Assembly: GCA_910575555.1 (NCBI GenBank)
Contig: CAJTFX010000011.1
Coordinates: forward strand, 89,886 to 153,885
DNA: 64,000 nucleotides
DNA from: Lachnospiraceae bacterium
GTDB taxonomy: Bacteria > Bacillota > Clostridia > Lachnospirales > Lachnospiraceae
Reading direction: 5' to 3'
Part shown: positions 34,948 through 45,122 of the stretch, one piece after another
Layout: each line of letters opens with the position of its first letter
How positions within the stretch are numbered: the first letter of the stretch is position 1
The notes under the pieces: model-generated
What the model saw: the letters and a program-made list of their open reading frames with translations, nothing else
Told to the model about the DNA's origin: nothing
Database searches by the model: none
Program-made: the position numbers and the translations under genes

Positions 34948-37167
34948 ATGAAATCATTAGTGATTGCAGAAAAACCAAGCGTGGGCAGGGATATTGCCAA
35001 AGTACTTGGATGCAGCAAAGCCGGCAATGGATTTATGGAAGGAAAAGACTATGTGGTAACCTGGGCCCTGGGCCATCTGGTGGAGCTTTCCGATCCGGAA
35101 AGCTACGGAGAACAGTGGAAAACCTGGAACATGGAAACGCTGCCCATGATGCCCCAGAAACTGGAAATCCAGGTGATAAAGAAAACCGGAAAACAGTACC
35201 AGACTGTAAAAACCCAGATGTACCGCAAGGATGTGGGCCAGATTATCATTGCCACAGACGCAGGCCGGGAAGGGGAACTGGTGGCCCGTTGGATTATTCA
35301 GAAAGCAGGGGTGAAAAAGCCAATGAAACGGCTGTGGATCTCTTCTGTGACCGATAAGGCCATCCGGCAGGGATTTGCCCATTTAAAGGACGCCGGGGAG
35401 TACCAGAAATTATACGAAGCCGCCGTAGCCCGTGCCGAAGCAGACTGGCTAGTGGGGCTTAATGCCACCCGTGCCCTTACGGTCAAGCATAATGCGCAGC
35501 TTTCCTGCGGCAGAGTACAGACGCCTACCCTTGCCATTATTGCCGGGCGGGAGGCCCAGATTCGGGGATTTAAACCCCAGCCCTATTACAGCCTGAAGGT
35601 AAAGGGAAACGGAATCTGGTTTCAATGGAGATCCGGGCAGAATCACACAACCACCGATTCCCGGGAGGAAATTGCCAGAATCAGCGATAAAGTGAGAAAC
35701 AGCTCCGGCGTGGTGGAGGATGTGAAGAAAAAACAGCAGAAGTCTTACGCGCCCCTTTTGTATGATCTGACTTCTCTGCAGCAGGACGCCAACAGGCTCT
35801 ATGGCTTTTCCGCCAAGCAGACTCTGGATTATATGCAGCGCCTCTATGAACATTATAAAGTGGTAACTTACCCCAGAACCGATTCCCGGTATCTGACCCA
35901 GGATCTTGTGGAAACGCTGCCGGAGCGGATCAGGGCATGCCGGGGCGGAATTTATGGGCCGGTCTGCGCGAAGCTGCTGAAATCTTCTGTAAAGGGAAAT
36001 AAATCTTTTGTGGATGATAAGAAAGTGTCGGATCATCACGCCATTATTCCCACAGAACAGGGCATCAGCCTCAGTGAACTGGAATATGGAGAGCGGAAAA
36101 TCTATGAACTGGTGGTCTCCCGGTTTCTGGCGGTTCTGCTTCCCCCCTGCGAGTATGAACAGACGGAAGTGACCGTACTCTGCCAGGGAGAACGTTTCAC
36201 AGCCAGGGGGAAAATCGTCCGTCATCCCGGCTGGCAGGAGATCAGAAGCCTTCAGAAAGAGGAAGGAGCCTTCCAGGACGAACCGGAAGAGGACGAACTG
36301 TGGGACAAAGGCCGCAAGGAGGAAGTGTTAGAGCAGATGCCGGAATTTTCCAGAGGGCAGAAAATTCTGTTTGGAGAGGGGAGCATCAGCGAAGGAAAAA
36401 CAAAGCCGCCGCTGCCGTTTACCGAGGCTACTCTGCTTGCCGCCATGGAAAATCCTGTGAAATATATGGAAAGCGCAGACAAAAGCCTGAAAAAGACATT
36501 GGGAGAAACGGGAGGTTTGGGAACAGTGGCCACCCGGGCCGATATTATTGAAAAACTGTTTCACAGCTTTATGCTGGAAAAGAGAGATCAGTATATCCAT
36601 CTGACCTCTAAGGGCAGACAGGTGCTGGAGCTGGCGCCCCGCGGCCTGACTTCTCCGGAGCTGACGGCAAAGTGGGAGCAGGAGCTTTCCGACATTGCCT
36701 GCGGAAGAGCCAAAAAGAAAGATTTTGAGGCGAAAATCCGAAGCTATACGGCAGATATTGTCAAAGACATTGCAGCTTCCTCCAAAACATACCGCCATGA
36801 CAACCTGACAGGAAAGAAATGTCCGGAGTGCGGCAAGCTGATGCTGGAGGTCAATCACAAAAACGGCCGGATGCTGGTATGTCAGGACAGGGAATGCGGC
36901 TATCGAAAGACTTTGTCGAAAATCACCAATGCCCGCTGTCCCCAGTGCCATAAAAAAATGGAACTGATCGGAGACGGGGAGCAGAGACGTTTTACCTGCG
37001 CCTGCGGGTATCGGGAGAAACTTTCCGCCTTTGAAAAGCGGAAAAAGGAAAGCGGCGGCGGAGTGTCCAAAAAGGATGTGAACCGCTATATGAACAAGAT
37101 GAGACAGGAGGCAAAGGAACCGGTTAACAATGCGTTTGCCGATGCCCTTGCCAAAATAAAGTTATAA
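34948..37167 (+). CDS. topB: DNA topoisomerase III (TopB)
   Basis: A 739-aa type IA topoisomerase that decatenates DNA. The TOPRIM domain opens with MKSLVIAEKPSVGRDIAKVL and includes DAGREGELVARWI; the catalytic Tyr is in TYPRTDSRYL; CGRVQTPTLA is conserved. The C-terminus carries two zinc-ribbon-like units (CPECGKLML...CQDRECGY and CPQCHKKMEL...CACGY). As a chromosomal copy it lies outside the ICE region. Its start is only 3 bp after the small upstream gene and the RBS is weak, which suggests coupling. Confidence 0.95.
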   Translation: MKSLVIAEKPSVGRDIAKVLGCSKAGNGFMEGKDYVVTWALGHLVELSDPESYGEQWKTWNMETLPMMPQKLEIQVIKKTGKQYQTVKTQMYRKDVGQIIIATDAGREGELVARWIIQKAGVKKPMKRLWISSVTDKAIRQGFAHLKDAGEYQKLYEAAVARAEADWLVGLNATRALTVKHNAQLSCGRVQTPTLAIIAGREAQIRGFKPQPYYSLKVKGNGIWFQWRSGQNHTTTDSREEIARISDKVRNSSGVVEDVKKKQQKSYAPLLYDLTSLQQDANRLYGFSAKQTLDYMQRLYEHYKVVTYPRTDSRYLTQDLVETLPERIRACRGGIYGPVCAKLLKSSVKGNKSFVDDKKVSDHHAIIPTEQGISLSELEYGERKIYELVVSRFLAVLLPPCEYEQTEVTVLCQGERFTARGKIVRHPGWQEIRSLQKEEGAFQDEPEEDELWDKGRKEEVLEQMPEFSRGQKILFGEGSISEGKTKPPLPFTEATLLAAMENPVKYMESADKSLKKTLGETGGLGTVATRADIIEKLFHSFMLEKRDQYIHLTSKGRQVLELAPRGLTSPELTAKWEQELSDIACGRAKKKDFEAKIRSYTADIVKDIAASSKTYRHDNLTGKKCPECGKLMLEVNHKNGRMLVCQDRECGYRKTLSKITNARCPQCHKKMELIGDGEQRRFTCACGYREKLSAFEKRKKESGGGVSKKDVNRYMNKMRQEAKEPVNNAFADALAKIKL

Positions 37168-37181
37168 ATAGTAAACCCTCA

Positions 37182-39215
37182 TCATGCACTGAGTTCAAAT
37201 TTCTGAACCATCTGATTCAGCATTTCCGCCTGGGAGGCCAATTCCTGGGAGGTGGCGGAGGTTTCCTGGGAAGCTGCGGAATTGTCCTGAATTCCATGGG
37301 CAATTTCCTCAATTCCCATGCGGAGCTGATTCATGTTTTCCGCCTGGGCCACTGCGCTGTCTGCAGTTTCTTTGATCATTTTATTCACATTGCCGATGGC
37401 GCTGACGGATTCTTTCAGAGATTCCATGGCGCTGTCGGCAATAGCATTTCCTTTCCGGATTTCTTCCATAGAAATGCCAATCAGTTCCTTGGTGGTATTT
37501 GCCGCTTCAGAGCTTTCTAACGCCAGTTTTCCGATTTCATCTGCAACAACAGCAAAGCCTTTTCCTGCTTCCCCGGCGCGGGCGGCTTCAATGGAAGCGT
37601 TTAAAGAAAGCAGGTTGGTCTGTGAAGCGATATCCTCAATGGTCTGGATGATGCCCACAACCTGTTGGGAAGTTTCGTGTATCTTGTCCATGGCGTTCAT
37701 CATCTGTTTCATTTTTTCCTGATTTTCTTCAATGACGGCGGCAGCCTGTTCCGTTGCCTTTGCAGACGCTTCCGCCTCCCTGCGGCTGTTGTCCACCTGT
37801 TCAGCGACTGTGGCGGTGGTTGCCGTCAGCTGCTCAATGGAAGCGGCCTGCTGCTCTGCGCCTTCCGCCAGAATCTGGGAGGCGGATGCAAGTTCCGAAG
37901 CCCCCACAGATACGTGCTGGGAACTTTCATTGATTCCCACCATAACCTGATTCATGGAATCGGAAATATTTAAAAGGGCAGTTTTTATTTTCTGAAATTC
38001 TCCTGCGTAATCATTTTTCAGGCTGATGTTCAGATTTCCGTCGGCAACCTGTGACAGCACCTCCGCTGTCTCGTCAATGTATACAATATATTCCTTCAGA
38101 CGGCTGACAGTTTTTTGGATGGACTGTCCCAGCTCTCCGATTTCATCCTGACTGGTAATATGAAGAGTTACATCCAGATCCCCGGCGGCAAGCTGCTGGG
38201 CCGTATGGTTCAAATCCATGATGGGCCTTGTGAGACTGGCAGAGCTTTTTCGGATACTGAATGCAATCAGGGCAATGCCTCCTGCGAAAATAAGAATCAG
38301 AGCCAGAACCATGGCAAACAGCGTCGCATAATATTCAGAGGACGGCAGGCTGCTCAATACGATATATCCGGTATCTCCGGCATGCTGCAAAAAGCCGTAT
38401 TTAGGAGTTCCGTCTGTTTTGAATCTTAAAAATACATTTTTACTGGAAGCGGCTGCTTTGACAGCGTTTTCTGAGATGTTGATGTCTTTGATATTCTGCT
38501 GAATCATATCGTTCTGGGGATGGTACACAATCATGCCGTCTCCTGATAACAGCAGAATGTATCCTTTGCGGCCGATTTTATATTCACTCATGAGTTTTGT
38601 CATTTGATCCAGAGTGATATCCATGCCCACTGCGCCCAGAATATCTCCGGTCACATCGTCATACACCGGCGCGGCTGCGCTTAAAACCATTTTTCCATTG
38701 GTGGAATCCACATAGGGTTCTGTTAAAATGGTCTGTTTTGTTTCAATGCAGCTGTACCAGCTTCGGCCTGTAATGTCCCAGTCCTCCTCATTGGTCAGAC
38801 CGTCAGACTGAAGAAAGGAGCTTGCGTCCAGATCGGAAATCCATACAGCCATAACGTTGTCGGAATCGGAGGCTGCAATATTTGCCAGATTATTTAAAAC
38901 AGCCTCTTTCTGCGCTGCCTGGCTGATGTTGCCGCCGGCTTTTGTCTCTCTCATAACCTGCTTGATTTCCGGATTTGCGGCAAGCTGTTCCACGCTTTTT
39001 GTATATTGTTCCAAAAATCCGGTTAACTGGTTTGCAGTTGCCCTGGATTCCTGAATCAGTTCCGTTTTTCTTGCTGAAATGCTCAGCCATGCGACCATGC
39101 AGATTGCAACCGCAGCGATCAGCAGAAATACCAGAATAACGCTTCCGCCAATCTGACGGAGTATTTCATCTGCAATTCGTTTCTTTGAAATTGACGACTT
39201 CTTTTGTTGTTTCAT
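37182..39215 (-). CDS. Transmembrane chemoreceptor (dCache, HAMP, MCP)
   Basis: A 677-aa chemoreceptor with a membrane segment (about 20-45), an extracellular dCache sensor (about 48-280, with [23 protein letters not shown]), a second membrane segment (about 285-310), HAMP, and a signalling domain with tip [21 protein letters not shown]. It is a paralogue of the receptor at 31697-33721. The start at 39215 follows GGGAGGTTTTT; the longer frame to 39239 has no RBS. Converges with topB with 14 bp between stops. Confidence 0.92.
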   Translation of the reverse strand: MKQQKKSSISKKRIADEILRQIGGSVILVFLLIAAVAICMVAWLSISARKTELIQESRATANQLTGFLEQYTKSVEQLAANPEIKQVMRETKAGGNISQAAQKEAVLNNLANIAASDSDNVMAVWISDLDASSFLQSDGLTNEEDWDITGRSWYSCIETKQTILTEPYVDSTNGKMVLSAAAPVYDDVTGDILGAVGMDITLDQMTKLMSEYKIGRKGYILLLSGDGMIVYHPQNDMIQQNIKDINISENAVKAAASSKNVFLRFKTDGTPKYGFLQHAGDTGYIVLSSLPSSEYYATLFAMVLALILIFAGGIALIAFSIRKSSASLTRPIMDLNHTAQQLAAGDLDVTLHITSQDEIGELGQSIQKTVSRLKEYIVYIDETAEVLSQVADGNLNISLKNDYAGEFQKIKTALLNISDSMNQVMVGINESSQHVSVGASELASASQILAEGAEQQAASIEQLTATTATVAEQVDNSRREAEASAKATEQAAAVIEENQEKMKQMMNAMDKIHETSQQVVGIIQTIEDIASQTNLLSLNASIEAARAGEAGKGFAVVADEIGKLALESSEAANTTKELIGISMEEIRKGNAIADSAMESLKESVSAIGNVNKMIKETADSAVAQAENMNQLRMGIEEIAHGIQDNSAASQETSATSQELASQAEMLNQMVQKFELSA

Positions 39216-39370
39216 AAAAACCTCCCAAATATAAACCAATCCATTCTGTTCTATGGTTTTATTATAGACCTATTTTCCGGTTAGCACAATGAAAATTTCA
39301 AATCTCTGAAATCGCAGCTCAGAACAAAGCGCTGGCACGGGTTTATTTTCACCAGTTGCAAATACCATTG

Positions 39371-39399
39371 TCATAACTCCGTCAAATCCCTCATACATT
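39371..39399 (+). promoter_or_regulatory. Sigma-E-like sporulation promoter of spoIIID
   Basis: GTCATAA around 39370-39376 and CATACATT at 39392-39399 resemble the -35 and -10 elements of sigma-E promoters, with about 15 bp between. In Bacillus subtilis spoIIID is transcribed by sigma-E. The -10 lies in one arm of a hairpin, CTCATACA / TGTATGAG (39390-39420). Confidence 0.5.
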
Positions 39400-39429
39400 A
39401 TAAAAAAAGCAGTGTATGAGGTTATTTCG

Positions 39430-39690
39430 TTGAAAGGGTACATAGAAGAACGGGCGATTAATATCGCTAATTATATAATTGAGGAAAATGCTACCGTGAG
39501 GCAGACAGCGAAGAAATTTGGAATCAGTAAGAGTACGGTGCATAAAGACGTAACAGAACGTCTTGCGCAGATTAATCCTGCCCTGGCGGCCCGTGCCAGG
39601 AAAGTTCTGGATGTCAATAAGTCGGAGCGGCATATTCGGGGCGGACTGGCAACCAGGGAGAAATACCTGCATCAGAAAGGAATTGTCTGA
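39430..39690 (+). CDS. spoIIID: Sporulation transcription factor SpoIIID
   Basis: An 86-aa DNA-binding regulator of the mother cell during endospore formation. Family blocks are GYIEERAINIANYI, ATVRQTAKKFGISKSTVHKD (helix-turn-helix) and SERHIRGGLATREKYL. The TTG at 39430 is preferred because GAGGT lies 7 bp before it and the resulting N-terminus MKGYIEER matches the family; the ATG at 39412 has no RBS. It marks the organism as a spore former. Confidence 0.95.
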   Translation: MKGYIEERAINIANYIIEENATVRQTAKKFGISKSTVHKDVTERLAQINPALAARARKVLDVNKSERHIRGGLATREKYLHQKGIV

Positions 39691-39875
39691 AAACATGGGA
39701 AAAGCATGGAAAGCGCGTCAGAAAAAAAGAATCATGGGAACTCTGTTTTTTTTAAGAGATTAAAATACATCAATAAAAATGATTAAAATTATCACTATAC
39801 AAGAGTAAAAATCTGTGTTAAGATAAAACCCGTGAAAAGCGAAGAAGAGGAAGAGTAGCTGCAAAGAAACCAGTG

Positions 39876-39930
39876 TCTTTCGTCTCTATGATCCCTTTTG
39901 AGAGCGGATGGTAGAGACGGAAGATTTTTT
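39876..39930 (+). terminator. Attenuator in the leuA leader
   Basis: Thirteen-bp stem (39876-39888 with 39912-39924, one G-U), a 23-nt loop and six T residues, followed 57 bp later by the leuA start. It is a terminator within the leader. No T-box consensus (GGTGGNACCGCG) and no Leu-rich leader peptide were found, so the signal is unknown. The 39691-39875 stretch holds no gene. Confidence 0.7.
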
Positions 39931-39986
39931 GGTTGAACCGGTTTTGCCTGTCTGCCCCCTGAAAATATAAAAATGGAGGACTGAGA

Positions 39987-41996
39987 ATGAAGAATTTTGA
40001 GAAGTACGAAAGACAATATTTTATGCCGCCTGAAGTTACTTATGACTGGGTGAAAAAGGAATATATCAAAGAGCCCCCCATCTGGTGCAGCGTGGACTTG
40101 CGGGACGGGAATCAGGCCTTGATTGAGCCCATGAGCCTGGAAGAAAAGCTGGAATTTTTCCAGCTGCTGCTGAAGGTGGGATTTAAAGAAATTGAAGTGG
40201 GTTTTCCTGCGGCTTCTGAGACAGAATATAATTTCATGCGGGCATTGATTGACCGGGATATGATCCCGGAAGATGTGACAGTGCAGGTTCTGACCCAGGC
40301 CAGAGAGCATATTATCCGCAAAACTTTTGAAGCGGTAAAGGGCGCCCCCCATGCAGTGGTGCACCTTTATAATTCCACTTCCCTGGCACAGCGGGAACAG
40401 GTATTTAAAAAGAGTAAAAAGGAAATTCTGGACATTGCAGTCAGCGGCGCCAAGCTGCTGAAAGAGCTTGCAGAAGAAACAGAGGGAAATTTTACCTTTG
40501 AATACAGTCCGGAAAGTTTTTCAGGAACAGAGGTGGATTACGCGCTGGAGGTGTGCAATGCAGTGCTGGACGTATGGCAGCCCACACCGGAAAAAAAGGC
40601 CATTATCAACCTTCCCACCACTGTGGAAAACGCCATGCCCCATGTTTTTGCAGGGCAGGTGGAGTATATGAGCAAGCATATGAAATTCAGGGAACATGTA
40701 ATACTTTCCCTCCATCCCCACAATGACAGGGGCGTGGGAATCTGCGATGCGGAATTCGGCATTCTGGCAGGCGCAGACCGCATTGAGGGAACATTATTCG
40801 GAAACGGCGAGCGGACTGGAAATGTAGATATTGTGACCCTTGCGATGAATATGTTTTCCCATGGAGTTGATCCAGGACTGGATTTCAGCAATATGTCCAA
40901 CATTGCAGAAACTTATGAACGCTGTACCAGGATGCAGGTTTCACCCAGGCAGCCCTATGCCGGAGAGCTGGTGTTTACTGCTTTTTCCGGTTCCCATCAG
41001 GATGCGATTGCAAAGGGTATGGCATGCCGGGAAAATCATCCGGAGGGCTCATGGGCTGTGCCGTATCTGCCCATCGATCCAAAGGATGTGGGGCGTACCT
41101 ATGATTCCGATGTGATCCGCATCAACAGCCAGTCAGGAAAAGGCGGCGTAGGATATATTCTGAAGCAGAATTACGGAATTACTATACCGGACAAGATGAA
41201 AGAAGAAGTGGGCTATACCGTAAAAGGGGTGTCAGACCATCGTCATATGGAGCTTTCTCCCCAGCTGGTATATCAGATTTTTGAGGAGCATTATGTCAGC
41301 CATACGCCTTATTTTCATGTTACAGAATGCCATTTTAAGCAGAAAAACGGCATAGTGGCAACTGCAGTATTAGAGCATGGCGGCCAGAGACGGGACATTG
41401 CCGGCAATGGAAACGGCCGTCTGGACGCGGTCAGCAATGCATTAAAGCAGTATTTTAACATCAGTTATGAGCTGTCGGTATATGAGGAGCATTCCCTGTC
41501 CAGAGGCTCTTCTGCAAAAGCTGTGTCCTACGTGGGGATTTCCTGCAATAACCGTCTGTACTGGGGCGTGGGCATTGACGAAGATATCATCAAATCTTCC
41601 ATAGAGGCTCTCTGCGTGGCAGTCAATAAGCTGGAGCCTATACAGCAGACGGAGCAGTGCCGGGATGAGCGGCTGAACCAGATTATGAATTATATTCAGG
41701 AGCATTACCTGACGGTGACTTTGGATGAACTGACAGAGAAAATGCATTTGTCCAAGCCATATCTTTCCAAATATATTAAGGAAAAATCTGGAAAGACTTT
41801 CGGCGATATTGTAAAGAATGTACGGATGAAAAAGGCCCGCACCCTGTTGAAAAATACCAGTATGACTGTGGAAAATATTGCTGACAGCGTAGGGTATCAG
41901 AATGTGGAGCATTTTAACCGGCTGTTTAAGAAAAAATACGGTATGACGCCGGTACAGTTCCGCAATTCCAGACAGGGAGGAAAAAACTTTGAATAA
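39987..41996 (+). CDS. leuA: 2-isopropylmalate synthase fused to an AraC-type DNA-binding domain
   Basis: The first ~450 residues are a LeuA catalytic barrel of the long (LeuA2) type: the N-terminal [14 protein letters not shown] block, [26 protein letters not shown] and [11 protein letters not shown]. Then comes the leucine-sensing LeuA dimer domain (about 450-555, with [14 protein letters not shown]). The last ~105 residues (about 560-665) are an AraC/XylS double helix-turn-helix: [20 protein letters not shown] and [21 protein letters not shown] leucine-binding enzyme joined to a DNA-binding domain suggests a feedback-regulated transcription factor; that is inference. Strong GGAGG RBS; overlaps guaA. 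Confidence 0.93.
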   Translation: MKNFEKYERQYFMPPEVTYDWVKKEYIKEPPIWCSVDLRDGNQALIEPMSLEEKLEFFQLLLKVGFKEIEVGFPAASETEYNFMRALIDRDMIPEDVTVQVLTQAREHIIRKTFEAVKGAPHAVVHLYNSTSLAQREQVFKKSKKEILDIAVSGAKLLKELAEETEGNFTFEYSPESFSGTEVDYALEVCNAVLDVWQPTPEKKAIINLPTTVENAMPHVFAGQVEYMSKHMKFREHVILSLHPHNDRGVGICDAEFGILAGADRIEGTLFGNGERTGNVDIVTLAMNMFSHGVDPGLDFSNMSNIAETYERCTRMQVSPRQPYAGELVFTAFSGSHQDAIAKGMACRENHPEGSWAVPYLPIDPKDVGRTYDSDVIRINSQSGKGGVGYILKQNYGITIPDKMKEEVGYTVKGVSDHRHMELSPQLVYQIFEEHYVSHTPYFHVTECHFKQKNGIVATAVLEHGGQRRDIAGNGNGRLDAVSNALKQYFNISYELSVYEEHSLSRGSSAKAVSYVGISCNNRLYWGVGIDEDIIKSSIEALCVAVNKLEPIQQTEQCRDERLNQIMNYIQEHYLTVTLDELTEKMHLSKPYLSKYIKEKSGKTFGDIVKNVRMKKARTLLKNTSMTVENIADSVGYQNVEHFNRLFKKKYGMTPVQFRNSRQGGKNFE

Positions 41997-43530
41997 AGAA
42001 ACAGTGATTGTCCTTGATTTCGGAGGGCAGTATAATCAGCTGATTGCCCGGCGGGTGCGTGAATGCAGCGTGTACTGCGAGGTAAAGCCGTATACAATAA
42101 GCCTGGAGGAGCTTCAGGCGTTAAATCCCAAAGGAATTATTTTTACCGGAGGGCCTAACAGCGTATATGAGGAAACCTCGCCCGGCTGCTCCAGGGAAAT
42201 ATTTGAACTGGGCATTCCCATTCTGGGCATTTGCTATGGTTCCCAGTTAATGGCCCATGTACTGGGCGGAAGGGTGAAAACGGCTCCGGTCAGCGAGTAT
42301 GGCCGCACAGAGGTGGAGGTGGATACCAAAGACGTGATGTTTCAGGACGTTTCACCTAAAAGCGTCTGTTGGATGAGCCATACGGATTATATTGCCCAGG
42401 CGCCGGAGGGATTTCATGTTACTGCCCATACGCCGGTCTGTCCGGTGGCTGCCATGTCATTTCCGGAAAAGAGGTTATATGCCGTTCAGTTTCATCCGGA
42501 GGTAATGCATACCGAAGAAGGCAGGCAGATGCTTGAAAATTTCGTTTACCGGGTCTGCGGCTGCACCGGAGACTGGAAAATGGATTCTTTCGTGGAAACT
42601 GCCACAAAGGATCTGCGGGAAAAAATTGGCGGCGGCAAGGTGCTCTGCGCCTTGTCCGGCGGCGTGGATTCTTCCGTGGCAGCGGTGCTGCTGTCGAAAG
42701 CTGTCGGAAAACAGCTGACCTGCGTCTTTGTGGATCACGGACTGCTCCGCAAAAATGAAGGAGACGAGGTAGAGGAAGTTTTTGGGGCGAACGGCGCGTA
42801 TGAACTGAACTTTATCCGGGTCAACGCCCGGCAGCGTTATTACGAAAAATTAAGAGGCGTCACAGAACCGGAAGAGAAGCGCAAAATCATCGGAGCGGAA
42901 TTTATCCGGGTCTTTGAAGAAGAAGCAAAGAAAATCGGCGCGGTAGATTTTCTGGTTCAGGGAACGATTTATCCCGATGTGATTGAGTCCGGTCTTGGCA
43001 AGTCCGCTGTGATTAAATCCCATCACAATGTGGGAGGCCTGCCGGATGTGGTGGAGTTCAAGGAGATCATTGAACCTCTGCGGATGCTTTTTAAAGATGA
43101 AGTGCGTAAAGCGGGACTGGAGCTAGGCATCCCGAAACACCTGGTATTTCGTCAGCCCTTCCCGGGCCCGGGCCTTGGCGTCCGCATTGTGGGAGAAGTT
43201 ACAGAAGAGAAGGTAAAGATTGTCCAAGAAGCAGATCACATCTACCGGGAAGAAATTGCCCGGGCGGGACTGGAGCAGAATTTGGGACAGTATTTTGCAG
43301 CACTTACAAATATGCGTTCCGTGGGAGTGATGGGGGATTTCCGGACCTATGATTATGCGGTTGCGCTGCGGGCTGTGAATACCTCTGACTTTATGACAGC
43401 CGAGGCAGCACAGATTCCCTGGGAGGTATTAAATAAGGTTACAAATCGGATTGTGAATGAGGTGAAGGGGGTTAACCGGGTGCTGTATGACTGTACGGGG
43501 AAGCCGCCGGGGACGATTGAGTTCGAATAA
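41989..43530 (+). CDS. guaA: GMP synthase (glutamine-hydrolysing)
   Basis: A 513-aa enzyme making GMP from XMP. The glutamine amidotransferase half has the nucleophile in GICYGSQL and the His/Glu in FHPEV; the ATP pyrophosphatase has the P-loop SGGVDSSVA; the C-terminal dimerisation domain ends in PPGTIEFE. The start is TTG at 41989, inside the leuA end, with GGGAGG upstream, so translation is coupled to leuA. The 3' end of guaA is a known integration site for genomic islands, and foreign DNA follows here directly after the terminator. Confidence 0.95.
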   Translation: MNKETVIVLDFGGQYNQLIARRVRECSVYCEVKPYTISLEELQALNPKGIIFTGGPNSVYEETSPGCSREIFELGIPILGICYGSQLMAHVLGGRVKTAPVSEYGRTEVEVDTKDVMFQDVSPKSVCWMSHTDYIAQAPEGFHVTAHTPVCPVAAMSFPEKRLYAVQFHPEVMHTEEGRQMLENFVYRVCGCTGDWKMDSFVETATKDLREKIGGGKVLCALSGGVDSSVAAVLLSKAVGKQLTCVFVDHGLLRKNEGDEVEEVFGANGAYELNFIRVNARQRYYEKLRGVTEPEEKRKIIGAEFIRVFEEEAKKIGAVDFLVQGTIYPDVIESGLGKSAVIKSHHNVGGLPDVVEFKEIIEPLRMLFKDEVRKAGLELGIPKHLVFRQPFPGPGLGVRIVGEVTEEKVKIVQEADHIYREEIARAGLEQNLGQYFAALTNMRSVGVMGDFRTYDYAVALRAVNTSDFMTAEAAQIPWEVLNKVTNRIVNEVKGVNRVLYDCTGKPPGTIEFE

Positions 43531-43539
43531 CGGAATTTT

Positions 43540-43585
43540 AGTCCGAAAATCCTTTAAAATATAGGGTTTTCGGACTTTTATTTTT
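43540..43585 (+). terminator. Terminator of the leuA-guaA operon
   Basis: Fourteen-bp stem (43540-43553 with 43563-43576, one G-U), 9-nt loop, then T-rich sequence. Confidence 0.88.
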
Positions 43586-43701
43586 ATCTGTGATGTTAAT
43601 ATGATGTTGAGAAATAGGGTGTATTATTTTCACTACTCAAAGAGTGATGCAGTTGAAATTCCTATTAAGATATGATAAAGTTCGAACTAGGAAAAGTGCC
43701 C

Positions 43702-43794
43702 ATGACAGCTGCGGATATTGTTTTAATATTTATTGGAAGTTTGATTGTTGCGTTTCTGACCTTTCTCGATAAAAGAGACAGTAAGAAGAAATAA
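43702..43794 (+). CDS. Holin-like type I toxin
   Basis: A 30-aa peptide, MTAADIVLIFIGSLIVAFLT followed by FLDKRDSKKK: one membrane helix and a basic tail, the layout of the putative holin-like toxin family (TxpA/Fst-like). Such peptides damage the membrane when overproduced. AGGAAA precedes the ATG. TTGAAA (43653-43658) and TAAAGT (43676-43681) may be its promoter. An antisense RNA gene with its own terminator converges on the 3' end, giving a typical type I toxin-antitoxin arrangement. Confidence 0.75.
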   Translation: MTAADIVLIFIGSLIVAFLTFLDKRDSKKK

Positions 43795-43888
43795 AAATGC
43801 CTAACCTGTCTGCCAATAGGTTAGGCGGTGCTCGATAGAGCAGTTTTCCAATCAAGAGACATCCACCCTTGGAGTAGGTGCTTTTCTT
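43795..43888 (-). ncRNA. Antisense antitoxin RNA
   Basis: On the minus strand an extended -10 (TGGTATATT; -10 at plus 43895-43900) with TTGAAA upstream could start an RNA of about 90 nt. It ends in a strong terminator: 9-bp stem GCCTAACCT / AGGTTAGGC (43799-43826) followed by ATTTTTATTT. The RNA overlaps the 3' untranslated end of the toxin mRNA and could pair with it. Boundaries are estimates. Confidence 0.65.
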
Positions 43889-44016
43889 ATTTTTAATATA
43901 CCATTCTGTGTAAGGTTTCAAGTGCTTTCCTATTTGTATGTATTCATTTCAGGATGAATAAAAATCACAGAAAAAAATTAACCAATAATTGAGTTAAATT
44001 TTTTTATAAAAAATAG

Positions 44017-44045
44017 TTGACATACTTTCCTGTAATTGGTATAAT
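44017..44045 (+). promoter_or_regulatory. Consensus promoter of the XRE/ImmA pair
   Basis: Perfect TTGACA at 44017-44022 and perfect TATAAT at 44040-44045 with a 17-bp spacer. Surrounding DNA (43886-44081) is AT-rich and holds no gene. Confidence 0.85.
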
Positions 44046-44081
44046 GAATTATATAAAAAATATGGAATGGAGGAGAAGTCT

Positions 44082-44432
44082 ATGCTCACAGATTTCGGAA
44101 AAGCATGTCGTAAGTTGCGCATTGACAATGATGAATTGCTTTTAGATATGGCAAATTATCTTGGCGTATCAGCAGCTTTTTTATCAAAAGTTGAAAACGG
44201 AAAAGCAAAGCCTCCGGTTGAATGGAAAGAGAAAATAGCTTCACATTATGATATTACTGGAGCTGCATATTCTGAAATTTGTACTTATATTGATAAGGCC
44301 AGGAATGCAAAGACATTAAAAATTCCAAATATTCAGGAGGATGACAGTGATTTGATGCTTGCCTTTGCAAGAAAGCTGGGGAATATGACAAATGCTGAAA
44401 AAGAGGATTGGAGAAAGAAATTAGATAGATAA
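44082..44432 (+). CDS. XRE-family transcriptional regulator
   Basis: A 116-aa protein with an N-terminal helix-turn-helix (about 8-60: RKLRIDNDELLLDMANYLGV then SAAFLSKVENGKAKPP). The C-terminal part is helical. Together with the downstream ImmA/IrrE-like protease it forms the repressor/anti-repressor type pair common on integrative elements and prophages. ATG 44082 follows GGAGGAG; an ATG 15 bases upstream overlaps that RBS. Confidence 0.88.
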   Translation: MLTDFGKACRKLRIDNDELLLDMANYLGVSAAFLSKVENGKAKPPVEWKEKIASHYDITGAAYSEICTYIDKARNAKTLKIPNIQEDDSDLMLAFARKLGNMTNAEKEDWRKKLDR

Positions 44433-44443
44433 AGGGGGAATAA

Positions 44444-44956
44444 ATGCGTATGCCTAATGTTTCAGTAGAACCCATGTCGAGAAAAAGCATCAGGGAGTTT
44501 GTAAACAAATTCCGTCAACTCTTGGGGCTTGAAGATGTGAGGTATTTTCCTATTGTGCAATTTATCGAATGGTATCTTCCACAATTGGGTATGAATTATG
44601 AGATATTGACCATCGCAGAAATGAACGATGTATATGGCTTAACTAATATGAAAAAAAATGTGTTATATATTCGTGAGGATGTGTATTGTAGAGCAGTAAA
44701 GGGAAATCCAAGGGATAGGTTTACTTTGTGTCATGAATTAGGCCATTTTTTGCTGCATGCACCTGAGAGGGTTAGCTTTGCACGGGGAAAAATTCCGGCA
44801 TATAGAGATCCAGAATGGCAGGCCAATGTGTTTGCAGGTGAACTTATGGCTCCTTATTATTTGACATGCTGCATGAGTGTAGATGAGATGATGGAAGAAT
44901 GCGGGATGTCGAGACAGGCAGCTAAAATACAATATGGTGTGTATCACGGTAAATAA
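44444..44956 (+). CDS. ImmA/IrrE family metallopeptidase
   Basis: A 170-aa zinc peptidase. The HExxH site is in FTLCHELGHFLLH (about residues 97-109) and a downstream E in EWQANVFAGELMAP supplies the third ligand. Relatives (ImmA of ICEBs1, IrrE) cleave XRE-type repressors; the adjacent XRE gene is the likely substrate, which is inference. AAAGGGGGAATAA precedes the start. Confidence 0.9.
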   Translation: MRMPNVSVEPMSRKSIREFVNKFRQLLGLEDVRYFPIVQFIEWYLPQLGMNYEILTIAEMNDVYGLTNMKKNVLYIREDVYCRAVKGNPRDRFTLCHELGHFLLHAPERVSFARGKIPAYRDPEWQANVFAGELMAPYYLTCCMSVDEMMEECGMSRQAAKIQYGVYHGK

Positions 44957-44983
44957 GATGTTATGGGTTGATCCCTTGACATA

Positions 44984-45060
44984 GAAAAAACCAAGCACAT
45001 GAAGTGCTTGGTCACTCACAAAAGTACCTATTTTGTGACTGTTATAATTTCTTCTAGCAA
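44984..45060 (-). ncRNA. Candidate small RNA with consensus promoter and terminator
   Basis: On the minus strand TTGCAA (plus 45089-45094) and TATAAT (plus 45066-45071) are spaced 17 bp. The RNA would be about 75 nt with two hairpins: TCACAAAA / TTTTGTGA and a 9-bp terminator ACCAAGCAC / GTGCTTGGT (44990-45012) followed by six T residues. It contains no ORF with an RBS. It lies between the ImmA gene and a 42-aa gene of opposite direction. Confidence 0.65.
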
Positions 45061-45122
45061 AATTAATTATAGCATTATAGGTATCCTTTTGCAAGTGATT
45101 TTTTGCGAAAGGAGAGGATCGT

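Noticed and set aside
39830..39930. T-box riboswitch in the leuA leader
   Set aside because: Purine-rich start is suggestive, but the leader is too short and the GGTGGNACCGCG element is missing.
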